Positions 1 to 7,836 of a DNA stretch of 64,000 nt are shown here, piece after piece. A model generated the notes under the pieces. That model had not been told where the DNA came from. It made no database searches and worked only from the letters and a program-made list of their open reading frames with translations. Source of the stretch: Pseudomonas sp. CROZ-RG-20F-R04-15 (GTDB lineage Bacteria; Pseudomonadota; Gammaproteobacteria; Pseudomonadales; Pseudomonadaceae). The translations under genes and the position numbers were made by a program. The DNA is taken from positions 186,001 through 250,000 of the forward strand of contig NZ_JAKNQL010000007.1 of assembly GCF_022662375.1 (NCBI RefSeq), in the 5' to 3' direction. Every line of letters begins with the position of its first letter. Within the stretch, counting starts at the first letter, position 1.

Positions 1-6
1 AACTAC

Positions 7-771
7 ATGCAGTATCAAACCAATGTGACGCCACCGAAAGATCTGGTGTACTCGAGTTTTGTGCAAAAAGATGGTGGCAGTGCTCTATTAGGCAAATACG
101 ACACTATCAATGACGGCGGTCAGGTCATTGAACATGTGGTGAGCCTGCAACAAGGTTTGACCGACACGTTTACCTGGAGCGTCACGGAACAACTCAAAGT
201 CGGCGTCACGGTTAAAGCCAATGCGGGCATTCCACTTGTGGGTGGCGCGGAAACAAGCAGTACCGTTGAAATGACCCTGTCTTCCACGCAGGGCGCCAGC
301 GAGTCCAAAGCCTCCAACTATGGTGCGTCGACCAAAGTGCCAATTTCTCCCCACACCCACGGATGGGGTGAGGTTGACTTGAGTTTTACCGAGCTGAACA
401 CCCAGTGGGTCGGGAACGTCTGGCTGCAAGGGTGCGTTGCCATCTGGTTCAATAATAAAGTGGCAATCAACAATAACGGTGATTACCACTATTTGTGGTT
501 CATCCCGGTTGAACAGGTTTTTTCCGAGTGTATTCAACACAACATCATCAGCACTTCCGGCTATATCGTACAGGGCGGCGGGGTGACTGCTCAGGCCAGT
601 GGCACGTTCCACAGCAGTATGGGCCTGAGCTTGAAAACCATCGCCCATGAACAGCCGTATCCCGGAAAATCCGAAGCGGTCAAAACCTATTACGGGTATG
701 TGAGTACTCGACCAGATGCAGAATTCAAAAGCATTTCAGCTATCAATGAATCGAGAGATAACGTGGATTAA
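7..771 (+). CDS. ETX/MTX2 (aerolysin-like) beta pore-forming toxin, possibly 5'-truncated by the window
   Basis: The 254-residue product looks like an ETX/MTX2-family beta-pore-forming protein. Residues 53-115 form a long Ser/Thr-rich stretch with alternating polar and apolar residues (TFTWSVTEQLKVGV, then STVEMTLSSTQGAS). In this family such a stretch is the amphipathic hairpin that inserts into the target membrane as part of an oligomeric barrel. No signal peptide is visible at this ATG. The frame is open to the window edge, so the true start may lie upstream and the ribosome-binding site cannot be judged. The gene stands alone, followed by a weak inverted repeat. Family members in Pseudomonas are candidate insecticidal or anti-eukaryotic toxins; the target here is unknown. 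Confidence 0.7.
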   Translation: MQYQTNVTPPKDLVYSSFVQKDGGSALLGKYDTINDGGQVIEHVVSLQQGLTDTFTWSVTEQLKVGVTVKANAGIPLVGGAETSSTVEMTLSSTQGASESKASNYGASTKVPISPHTHGWGEVDLSFTELNTQWVGNVWLQGCVAIWFNNKVAINNNGDYHYLWFIPVEQVFSECIQHNIISTSGYIVQGGGVTAQASGTFHSSMGLSLKTIAHEQPYPGKSEAVKTYYGYVSTRPDAEFKSISAINESRDNVD

Positions 772-799
772 TGGTTGTTTCTGATTAATCAGCAGACCC

Positions 800-831
800 G
801 GCCAGCGCTTCTGAAAAAAGCAGGGCTGGCC
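800..831 (+). terminator. Weak inverted repeat after the toxin gene
   Basis: GGCCAGC and GCTGGCC form a 7-bp stem separated by 18 bases, 28 bases after the toxin stop codon. There is no following T-run, so intrinsic termination is only possible, not shown. Confidence 0.25.
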
Positions 832-958
832 AGGTTCCCAGTCTGTTTCCGGTGGGAAGCTGCCAAAGCGGAGTGCCTGTGTATCCATGACAATTTATTG
901 ATTGTCTCGACTCGCCAACTCTACGATGAGCCTTCGGTTATCTGGCTTGAGGCTCATC

Positions 959-1555
959 ATGCAAATCGCCATTCTGACGTTTGAAGGTTTCAACGAACTT
1001 GATTCGCTCATTGCGTTTGGCATTCTCAACCGGGTTCGCCAGCCGGGTTGGCGCGTGTCTATCGCTAGCCCCTCGGCCACGGTGCAGTCAATGAACGGTC
1101 TGACGATCGAGGCGCAGGTATCGCTGGAAGAGGCATGCGATGCCGATGCTGTGCTGGTAGGCAGTGGAAAATTGACCCGGGATGTCGTCGCCAATGCCGA
1201 ACTGATGTCGCGTCTGCGCCTTGATCCGGCACGCCAGCTCCTTGGCGCCCAGTGTTCCGGCGCGCTTATCCTGGCCAGGCTTGGCATGTTGAACAATGTT
1301 CCAGCGTGTACGGATCTGATCACCAAACCGTGGGTCGAGGCCGCGGGAGTGGCGGTGCTCGATCAGCCGTTTACAGCCAATGGTAACGTCGCTACCGCAG
1401 GCGGTTGCCTGGCCTCGCAGTATCTGGCTGCCTGGTTCATCGCGCGCCTTGTCGGTGTGGCGGCGGCAAGCGATGCGCTTCACTACGTCGCACCGGTGGG
1501 TGAGAAAGACCTCTATGTCCAGCGGGCGCTGACGAATATTTCGCCGTTCTTGTAA
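959..1555 (+). CDS. DJ-1/PfpI family protein
   Basis: A 198-residue class I glutamine amidotransferase-like protein. It has the family's Rossmann-type fold signature, with a nucleophile-elbow cysteine in GAQCSGALIL (about residue 100) and a second conserved block GNVATAGGCLAS. The ATG at 959 was chosen over an upstream in-frame ATG because GAGG lies 6 bases before it and the core fold begins at once (MQIAILTFEGF). Relatives include isonitrile hydratase-like and ThiJ/PfpI proteins; substrate and reaction cannot be read from the sequence. It is monocistronic and convergent with the DUF2986 gene. Confidence 0.8.
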   Translation: MQIAILTFEGFNELDSLIAFGILNRVRQPGWRVSIASPSATVQSMNGLTIEAQVSLEEACDADAVLVGSGKLTRDVVANAELMSRLRLDPARQLLGAQCSGALILARLGMLNNVPACTDLITKPWVEAAGVAVLDQPFTANGNVATAGGCLASQYLAAWFIARLVGVAAASDALHYVAPVGEKDLYVQRALTNISPFL

Positions 1556-1611
1556 GGCGTACTGCCGCGAAAGGTCGAGCGTAAAATGTCGTCGACCACG
1601 TACGGTCGGGA

Positions 1612-1770
1612 TCAGCGCTCGCTGGTATCAACCGATCCCGTAGCGACCTCGGCCTCCAGTTTCGCCCGATCGGCCTTGCTGATGTATTTAGGCTTTTTCG
1701 GCGCCAGTTTGGCGCTGGCCTTTTTGGCTTTTTCCTTGAACAACTGCTTCAGTTTTTTCTGGCGATTCAT
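1612..1770 (-). CDS. DUF2986 family small basic protein
   Basis: A 52-residue Lys-rich protein (MNRQKKLKQLFKEKAKK, then KPKYISKADRAKLE). The KPKYISKADRAKL block is what I recognise as the DUF2986 signature found across Pseudomonas and related genera. The reading frame is open further upstream, but the conserved family start is the ATG at 1770. Function is unknown. The strong positive charge would fit nucleic-acid or ribosome contact, which is inference only. Confidence 0.75.
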   Translation of the reverse strand: MNRQKKLKQLFKEKAKKASAKLAPKKPKYISKADRAKLEAEVATGSVDTSER

Positions 1771-1906
1771 GTGTTCTGCTCTGCGTGTAAGGATAAATAT
1801 CGGCAAGCGAAGGGCGTAAAACGAGTAGACGCTCCACGTTTGCCGCCTTCGCTGAAAAAGCGGGCGAATCCTGACGTAAGCCTCGGGCCAAGGCAATGCC
1901 AATTCC

Positions 1907-2815
1907 TCACATCGCGATAAAGTCGCGCACGGCCTTGATGGTCGGTGCCGGGGCTTCCTCCATCAACCAGTGCCCGGCTGCCGGAATCACTGCCTCGGTG
2001 ACGTTGTCCGCAGCATTGCGCATGACGATCGCTTCGTTGTTGCCGAAGGACTTTTCACCACCGACGGCCAGCACCGGCATGCTCAAGTGTTTCTGCAGGA
2101 CGGGAGCGTTATCGAGGGCGTCCTGACGAATGCTGCGGAACTGGGCGAATGCGGCGTGCATGGCGCCAGGGCGGGCGTAAAGCTTGGCGTAATGCTGGCG
2201 GGTGCCTTCATCGACTTTCGCCGGGGTGCCGGCGAATTCGTTCCAGAAGCGGTCGAGGTAGATGCGCTCACGCCCGGCGACCAAGCGTTCCATGTCCGCA
2301 CCGCCAAAGTCGAAGTGCCAGAGCATCGGCGAACGAACGATGTCGTTCCACGGCGTGATGCCAGGCACGGGCGCATCCATCACCACCAGGCGCTCGGTCA
2401 GCTCTGGATAGCGCGCGGCATAGGCAAACGCGACCATGGTGCCGATGTCATGCCCGATGACCACCGAGTGCTCGATCTTCAACGCGCTCAACACCTGGCG
2501 AATGTCGCCGGCCTGGGTCTTCTTGTCGTAGCCGCCCTGTGGGATCGATGACAAACCCATGCCGCGCAGATCCGGCACCACCACGGTGTGATCGCGGGCC
2601 AGATCCACCGCCAGCGGCGCCCACATATCGCCGGTATCACCGAAGCCATGCAACAACACCACGGCCGGGCCTTTGCCACCGACACGCACGTGCATCGTTG
2701 CGCCTTCTACATTGATATCTTGAGTATGGAAGGTGGCGGGGAAGGGTGTGACGTCGGCGTGGACCTGGAAACTCAGGGCGAGCAGGGCGAAGCCAGTCAG
2801 CAGCGGTCGGGTCAT
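1907..2815 (-). CDS. Secreted alpha/beta hydrolase, Cif-like epoxide hydrolase
   Basis: A 302-residue protein with an N-terminal signal peptide (about residues 1-20, ending in VHA). The alpha/beta-hydrolase core has an HGFGDTGDMW oxyanion region and the nucleophile elbow GHDIGT. An Asp nucleophile, rather than Ser, places it with epoxide hydrolases and haloalkane dehalogenases. The HDIG motif, the following MDAPVPG block and the export signal resemble P. aeruginosa Cif, a secreted epoxide hydrolase. A late His in AAGHWLMEE is a fitting catalytic base. GGAG lies 8 bases before the ATG. The gene is followed on the same strand by the DUF2986 gene. The exact substrate is not deducible. Confidence 0.78.
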   Translation of the reverse strand: MTRPLLTGFALLALSFQVHADVTPFPATFHTQDINVEGATMHVRVGGKGPAVVLLHGFGDTGDMWAPLAVDLARDHTVVVPDLRGMGLSSIPQGGYDKKTQAGDIRQVLSALKIEHSVVIGHDIGTMVAFAYAARYPELTERLVVMDAPVPGITPWNDIVRSPMLWHFDFGGADMERLVAGRERIYLDRFWNEFAGTPAKVDEGTRQHYAKLYARPGAMHAAFAQFRSIRQDALDNAPVLQKHLSMPVLAVGGEKSFGNNEAIVMRNAADNVTEAVIPAAGHWLMEEAPAPTIKAVRDFIAM

Positions 2816-2880
2816 GACGAAGTCTCCAGGCGTAGGGGGATGGAGAGAGCGTAGACGTATCGATCAGGGCCGGCGGAGTT

Positions 2881-3342
2881 TCATCTGGAAGCAAACGCTT
2901 CTTCGATAAACGCCCCCAGCGCTTTCTCTTCAAGAATCTCGAGAGAGAAGTGGCCGAAGCGCTTGGGCAACCAGATGATGCGTTTTCCGTTTGGTGATTG
3001 CAGGTCCTCAAGGCTCAGCGGATGACCGTTTTCATCTTCCGGTTGAACCCCGCTGGCGACCAGTTCGGCGTAGGCCAGTTCGATATCAGGCGTCGTGTAG
3101 CAATGACGGTAAATCATGCCTTCACCGACCGTATCCAGCAGCTCCTTGAGGTTTCCCGCCAATGGCTGGACCAGCATGAAGCGTTCCTCGCCGATCAGCG
3201 CAATCGCGAAACGCACGTGCAGGCCACCGCGTTGCCAGATCTGCGTGGTGGAGATCCGCGCCTTGAGTATCTTTGCTTAGTAGGCGCAGGCTTCTTCAAG
3301 GTCTTTGACCAGAACGTCGATGTGGCTGAACTTCAAATCCAT
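2881..3342 (-). pseudogene. VOC/glyoxalase-family protein interrupted by an in-frame TAA
   Basis: The frame starts at an ATG (3342) preceded by GGAG and reads MDLKFSHIDVLVKDLEEAC. It meets TAA at codon 22 (3279-3277) and then continues open in the same frame for 131 codons to the normal end. Downstream text (YRHCYTTPDIELAYAELVASG) is ordinary VOC sequence. Around the stop the product would read CAY-stop-AKIL, and relatives often have two aromatic residues there, so one base change in a Tyr codon would explain it. A restart at the GTG at 3216 would lack the first beta-alpha-beta module and the first metal-ligand His. Sequencing error cannot be excluded. Confidence 0.75.
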
Positions 3343-3461
3343 GAAAGGTCTCCTGTCAGGCAATGCCGAGGTCACCGTGTGCTCCGATGGAATCGAAGGT
3401 CGGCCAGCCGGAATAAACCAAGCTGATGTGTAACGTCAAGATGACACAGGAGCATCCCCGC

Positions 3462-3944
3462 ATGAAGGCGCGCCGCACGATCAGGTCTTGTACGCTGGTT
3501 GTAACGGTTTCTTCCCTCGTGCTGGTTTTCAGCAGCGCGATGGCATTCGCTGACCCCGGTAATGGAAAGGGGCAGGGTAACGGCAAGGGTAATTCGCAGA
3601 ACGTGCCGGGGCACGGTAACCAGAAAGGTAATGGCAACAAGGGCAACAACTCGGGGGGTGACTGGAGTCATGGCCCAAGCATCGATCGCGGCAATGTGCT
3701 CGGGATTGTCGGCGGCTATCGCGACTACTGGAACCCGGGCCCGTCGCTACCACCGGGCATTCAAAAGAACCTAGCACGCGGCAAGCCACTGCCGCCCGGT
3801 ATCGCGAAAAAGCTCGATGGACGCCTGGTCGGTCATCTGCCGCATTACGATGGCTACGAATGGCAGCAGGCGGGCACGGATCTGATCCTGGTCGCGCTGG
3901 CCACCGGCCTGATTTACGAGGTGCTCAACGGGGCATTTGATTAA
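3462..3944 (+). CDS. CigR-like (RcnB-fold) secreted protein
   Basis: A 160-residue protein with a signal peptide (about residues 1-30). It is followed by a low-complexity Gly/Asn/Lys tract (residues about 32-65, repeated GNGKG-type units), a linker, and a C-terminal domain with PPGIQKNLARGKPLPPGIAKKL. That domain ends in a hydrophobic segment (LILVALATGLIYEVL). This layout matches proteins annotated as anti-virulence regulator CigR family, after the Salmonella SPI-3 protein. The start was set at 3462 because AGGAG lies 9 bases upstream; an earlier in-frame start lacks this. It is monocistronic. The periplasmic or inner-membrane role is unknown in Pseudomonas. Confidence 0.75.
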   Translation: MKARRTIRSCTLVVTVSSLVLVFSSAMAFADPGNGKGQGNGKGNSQNVPGHGNQKGNGNKGNNSGGDWSHGPSIDRGNVLGIVGGYRDYWNPGPSLPPGIQKNLARGKPLPPGIAKKLDGRLVGHLPHYDGYEWQQAGTDLILVALATGLIYEVLNGAFD

Positions 3945-3978
3945 GATTTCCTGCCCCACTGCGCACCACTCACCCCAA

Positions 3979-5520
3979 TCAAACGATTTTCAAAGCACTC
4001 AGCACGATCAGTGATTGCTCGGCAAACGCCTGGGCCTGTTCAGTCAGTGCGGCGATGTTGGCTTCGGCGGTGGTCAGCGTTTTGCCGTCCTTGACCAGTA
4101 CTTCGTTTTGTTCGGCAATGACGCTCCACGCCAGTTGCGCCCACTCCGCCGGGTGCTGTTTGCCCTGGCGGATTGCAATCAGGAACAGTTGCTGGAAGCG
4201 GCTGACCGTGACGCCACCCCCGGTGACCGGGCTGCTCAGCACCTGAATGTCGGCGTTGAACAGCGCGCGCTTGCACAGTTGCAGGTTGAACGCGGCGCAG
4301 CGTTCGTACACCCGCGCCTCGGCGGCTTCGCTCTGGCACGGGGCTACCGCGCCCATGCTGACCAGGATGGCGATGGCCTGTTCGAGATCGTCATAGGCCA
4401 TTGGCGACACTGCATCGAGCAACTGCTGCATCGTTTTGGCTTCGTACGTCTGGCCGGCGAGTGCATCGAGGACCGGGCCGTAAATTTCCGGTTGCAGTGA
4501 TGCTTCGCCTGCCGGGCCGGTGACGCTGGACGCTACGTTTTCTGCCGGTTGCATCAGCACAAATCGCGTATTGAGCATGCGCGACCGGCGCTCGGCGGCG
4601 CAGAGTCGGTTGGCACCGCGCACGTACAGGTCGCGACGGAAAGCCTGGTTGACGAAGTAGTCACGCGCCTGCTCGCGCATCACCGGGTGTTCGATACCGT
4701 CGAGAAAAGCCAGACCTTCGGCGCTCAGGTTGAGTACGTCGACCGAATCCAGCGGCACCGCTGTCGTGACGTAATCGAGCTTGGCCGGGGCCAGCGCATC
4801 CACCATGTCGGCGAAATACATGCAATTCCAGTCGCGATTGAAATATTCGTGGGCGACGTATTGGCGGTCCTGACCTTTGATGGTTTGCAGCCTGGCCCCC
4901 AAGTGCGGCGCCGCAATGGCGTACTTGGGACTGGCCGCAAGCAACGCTTCGGAAAACTGCAACGCGGCATCGATGCGCTGATCCGAACGTGTCGAGTGAC
5001 TGGCAAAGCGGTCGTGCAGGCTGAACAATTGGCGCAATGGCGCCGAAGGCGACCAGCCCGGGAAGGCGTTGTAACTGACATAGAGATGACCACCCGGTTT
5101 GAGGTGGCGGCGGGCGAATTCGACGATCAGTTTCTGGTTGTCTCGGCTGACCCAGGTCCAGATGCCGTGCAGGCTGATGCTGTCGAACTGCGGCAGATCA
5201 TGGCGCGCCAGCAGTTGCTCGAAGCTGTCGTCATACAGCTGCGCACCGTTGTTGCCAAGCGCTGCCAGTTCAATGGCATGGGCTGCCTGACCGGGGTGGA
5301 AGTCCGTACCGACGAAGCCGGCAGGGTTGGCCGTGGCGTGAATATTGATTGACACGCCCTGACCAAAACCGAGTTCGCAGTGGTAACCGTCGGGGTTGTC
5401 CAGACCGGCAAAGCCGCGCAACAACAGGCAATAGCGCTGGAATACCGGATTGATTTCCCGGCTATAGCTGTAGGTGTAGCCTTCGTCGGTGAAATAACCT
5501 TCGTTCCAGGCGTTGCTCAT
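3979..5520 (-). CDS. Class I SAM-dependent methyltransferase with methyltransferase regulatory domain
   Basis: A 513-residue cytoplasmic protein. Residues about 45-160 form a Rossmann methyltransferase domain: motif I is ELGFGQG (49-55), then an acidic post-motif (VGTDFHP) and FDSISLHGIWTWVS. The C-terminal half (about 210-300 onward, with EYFNRDWNCMYFADM) resembles the methyltransferase regulatory domain PF10119. The ATG at 5520 was chosen because AGAGG lies 8 bases upstream. The start is 18 bases after the stop of the dioxygenase gene, so the two are probably co-transcribed. Acceptor substrate unknown. Confidence 0.8.
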   Translation of the reverse strand: MSNAWNEGYFTDEGYTYSYSREINPVFQRYCLLLRGFAGLDNPDGYHCELGFGQGVSINIHATANPAGFVGTDFHPGQAAHAIELAALGNNGAQLYDDSFEQLLARHDLPQFDSISLHGIWTWVSRDNQKLIVEFARRHLKPGGHLYVSYNAFPGWSPSAPLRQLFSLHDRFASHSTRSDQRIDAALQFSEALLAASPKYAIAAPHLGARLQTIKGQDRQYVAHEYFNRDWNCMYFADMVDALAPAKLDYVTTAVPLDSVDVLNLSAEGLAFLDGIEHPVMREQARDYFVNQAFRRDLYVRGANRLCAAERRSRMLNTRFVLMQPAENVASSVTGPAGEASLQPEIYGPVLDALAGQTYEAKTMQQLLDAVSPMAYDDLEQAIAILVSMGAVAPCQSEAAEARVYERCAAFNLQLCKRALFNADIQVLSSPVTGGGVTVSRFQQLFLIAIRQGKQHPAEWAQLAWSVIAEQNEVLVKDGKTLTTAEANIAALTEQAQAFAEQSLIVLSALKIV

Positions 5521-5537
5521 GGGTGCAGCCTCTTGAA

Positions 5538-6254
5538 TCAAAAATGAGGGATTGGACTTGCGTCGTTCAATCTTGCGTTGTCCACCGGGAGGTTGTCGGC
5601 AGGATCAAACCATTCGATAGGGTCCATGCGGATATTTCGCAGAGCCACGGTTTGAAGGTGTGACGCGTACAGCGGCTCGGCCCAGTAGTTGATCAGAATC
5701 GAACGCCGGCGGCCACCCAGCAGGTTTCGGCTGCCGGCATGCAGCAGGTCGACATCGAACACCAGAATGTCGCCCGCACAGCCCGCGAGCTGAACTGCTC
5801 GCGTCTCATCATTGACGTCTACGGGCGGCGCTCCGGACGCGGGGCGATGGCTGCCGGGGACGAGGCGGGTCGCGCCGTTGTCGGCGCCATAGTCATCGAA
5901 TAAAGCCAGTGCCACCACACAGTCGCCGGGTCGTTGCGCGGACAAGTCGCGATGCAATTGCTGATGGCCGCCTCCCGCAAGCGGTTCGCGACCTTCAACC
6001 TGGGACAGAAAGAAGCGCTCCGCGATCAGCTCACCGACCACGGCCAACAGCGTGGGCAAGCGGCACACCGCGCGCACGGTCGCATGCTCATCCAGCAGCG
6101 AATGGCGCCAGTCCTGACCCCGTGGCACGGGCCATCGATCGGATGGCAGCACACCCGCATCGAACGCCTGGCGCAGGTCGTCCAGCCACTCGGCGGGTAT
6201 GGCGCGACGGAGCAGGGCGAAACCCTGCTGATGGAGCTGTTCACGGTTATTCAT
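5538..6254 (-). CDS. Phytanoyl-CoA dioxygenase (PhyH)-like Fe(II)/2-oxoglutarate oxygenase
   Basis: A 238-residue non-haem iron oxygenase. The facial triad is visible as His101-x-Asp103 (QQLHRDLSA) and His172 (DLLHAGS). An Arg-rich patch about 11 residues later (RRRSILINY) fits the 2-oxoglutarate-binding Arg. The order and spacing match the PhyH family. The ATG at 6254 was chosen because the conserved N-terminal helix starts there; its ribosome-binding site (GAGGAG) is rather far upstream. It precedes the methyltransferase gene by 17 bases, suggesting a two-step hydroxylation/methylation pair on an unknown small molecule. Confidence 0.75.
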   Translation of the reverse strand: MNNREQLHQQGFALLRRAIPAEWLDDLRQAFDAGVLPSDRWPVPRGQDWRHSLLDEHATVRAVCRLPTLLAVVGELIAERFFLSQVEGREPLAGGGHQQLHRDLSAQRPGDCVVALALFDDYGADNGATRLVPGSHRPASGAPPVDVNDETRAVQLAGCAGDILVFDVDLLHAGSRNLLGGRRRSILINYWAEPLYASHLQTVALRNIRMDPIEWFDPADNLPVDNARLNDASPIPHF

Positions 6255-6273
6255 GATCGGATGTGTTCGCTCC

Positions 6274-6756
6274 TCACAATCGAACGCCCATCTCCAGGGC
6301 ACGGGTCTCGAAGCCGAACTCGGCATACATGCGCACCGCGCGCTCGTTGAAAGGCCAGACCGTCAGGCGCAGGTCCTGCGCATTCTGCTCGATGGCCCAG
6401 TCTTTTACCCGTTGAATCAGCGCGCGACCAATGCCTTTGCCCCAAAACGGCTCGGCCACACAGACTGAGCCGATGCGAACAACATTCTGCGGCTGCATCA
6501 ACGGCCCGGAACTGGCGGACAGGTTGGCGGTAATGAACGCGGCGGGCTGATCCCCAACACTGGCGATGAAGGCAATCTGGCCGGGCTTTTCGAACACGCC
6601 GGCCCAGTGCGGCAAGTCGCGGGCAAAATCTTCGGTGGCGGCGGCATAGATATCGGGGCGGGCGGCGTGGTGTACCGAATTGAGCAATTGGCCCAGTTCG
6701 CTCATTGCCAGCGCATCGTCGACAGTGGCGGTGCGGTAGGTGATGACTTCTTCCAT
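6274..6756 (-). CDS. GNAT family N-acetyltransferase
   Basis: A 160-residue acetyltransferase with the acetyl-CoA pyrophosphate-binding motif WGKGIGRAL (residues 105-113) after the beta-strand VRIGSVCVAE. A conserved C-terminal block follows (NERAVRMYAEFGFE, where Tyr is the usual general acid). It lies 19 bases upstream of the dioxygenase gene on the same strand and may be the first gene of a three-gene unit with the dioxygenase and methyltransferase. Acceptor amine not predictable. Confidence 0.8.
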   Translation of the reverse strand: MEEVITYRTATVDDALAMSELGQLLNSVHHAARPDIYAAATEDFARDLPHWAGVFEKPGQIAFIASVGDQPAAFITANLSASSGPLMQPQNVVRIGSVCVAEPFWGKGIGRALIQRVKDWAIEQNAQDLRLTVWPFNERAVRMYAEFGFETRALEMGVRL

Positions 6757-6952
6757 GACAAATATTGCTCCTTGGGTGTGTGCATAAGCTTCGCATCCTG
6801 CGGTAAACGGCGAAATAAAGCATCCCGCATCCCGCGGGCATTTCTACGAAGCAGGAAGCACCTGGGTCGCTTTTTCAGGCCAATCTGTGCATTGAATGTT
6901 GCTGCGTTAAACGAATAATCGAGCGCTCGAATCCTTTGGAGTTGGGCACTGT

Positions 6953-7024
6953 ATGGAAGTCTTACGCATTCATTTTGATGATGTTCTTGCAATGCCGGCG
7001 ATCGACGCGGGGAGCCGCCCATGA
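6953..7024 (+). CDS. Possible 23-codon upstream ORF coupled to panB
   Basis: A short frame ([12 protein letters not shown]...) with an ATG at 6953 and GGAG about 12 bases before it. It ends in a TGA that overlaps the panB ATG as ATGA. The perfect overlap suggests translational coupling or a leader peptide, but no conservation can be checked here and the frame may be chance. A 12-bp palindrome TCGAGCGCTCGA (6919-6930) lies just upstream and could be an operator. Confidence 0.3.
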   Translation: MEVLRIHFDDVLAMPAIDAGSRP

Positions 7025-7836
7025 GCCTGCATACCCGCACCAAACGCCTGACCGTGCCGCAGTTGGTCGCCATGAAAGGCCAACAGAAAATCGTCTCGCT
7101 CACGGCGTATTCCAGCAGTATCGCCAAACTGATCGACCCCATCGTCGACTTCATTCTGGTCGGTGATTCAACGGCCATGGTCGGTTATGGCCGCCCCTCG
7201 ACGCTGAGCATGCAGCTCGAAGAAATCATCGGCCATACGCGGGCGGTGGTCGATAGCACGCGCCTGGCCTGTGTGGTGGCCGACATGCCGTTCGGCAGTT
7301 ATCAGGAATCCAATGAACAGGCCTTTCGTAATTGCGCTCAGGTATTGGCGCGGACCGGTTGCGATGCGGTGAAGCTGGAGGCCAACAAGACCTTGGCATC
7401 GACGGTCGAGTTTCTCGTGGCGCGGGGTATTCCGGTCATGGCCCATGTCGGGTTGATGCCGCAGTTCGTTAATGTCATGGGCGGTTTCAAGGCTCAGGGT
7501 CTGACGGCTGAAACCGGTGCGGTGATTGCCGAAGATGCCCGGGCCAATCTCGATGCGGGCGCCTTCAGCCTGTTGCTGGAAGGGGTGGCCGAAGGCGTGG
7601 CACGGCAGATCACGCTGGACTCGAAAATGCCCACCATCGGCATCGGCGCTTCACCGGCCTGCGACGGGCAGGTGCTGGTCACCGAAGATGTGCTTGGCTT
7701 GGGCGGTGAGCATCTGCCGCGTTTCGTCAAACACTACGCCGATGTTGGCGCGGTGATCAGCGAGGCGTGTGCGCAGTTTGCCGAGGATGTGCGCCATGGG
7801 CGGTTTCCTGAAACGCGGCATTGCTATGGACTGTAG
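7021..7836 (+). CDS. panB: 3-methyl-2-oxobutanoate hydroxymethyltransferase (PanB family)
   Basis: A 271-residue TIM-barrel enzyme. PanB transfers a hydroxymethyl group from 5,10-methylene-THF to alpha-ketoisovalerate, giving ketopantoate for pantothenate and CoA. The Mg2+ and substrate residues are present: Asp49 (LVGDS), Asp88 (VVADMP), Lys118 and Glu120 (VKLE), Glu187 (LLLEG). Full family length. No panC or panD is adjacent, and Pseudomonas usually carries the pantothenate genes elsewhere, so this may be a second copy. GGGGAG lies close to the start. Its 3' end overlaps the convergent MocR-type gene by 13 bases. Confidence 0.85.
   Translation: MSLHTRTKRLTVPQLVAMKGQQKIVSLTAYSSSIAKLIDPIVDFILVGDSTAMVGYGRPSTLSMQLEEIIGHTRAVVDSTRLACVVADMPFGSYQESNEQAFRNCAQVLARTGCDAVKLEANKTLASTVEFLVARGIPVMAHVGLMPQFVNVMGGFKAQGLTAETGAVIAEDARANLDAGAFSLLLEGVAEGVARQITLDSKMPTIGIGASPACDGQVLVTEDVLGLGGEHLPRFVKHYADVGAVISEACAQFAEDVRHGRFPETRHCYGL

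Noticed and set aside
775..984. A 69-codon frame after the toxin gene
   Set aside because: Starts at TTG without a ribosome-binding site and runs into the DJ-1/PfpI gene in another frame.
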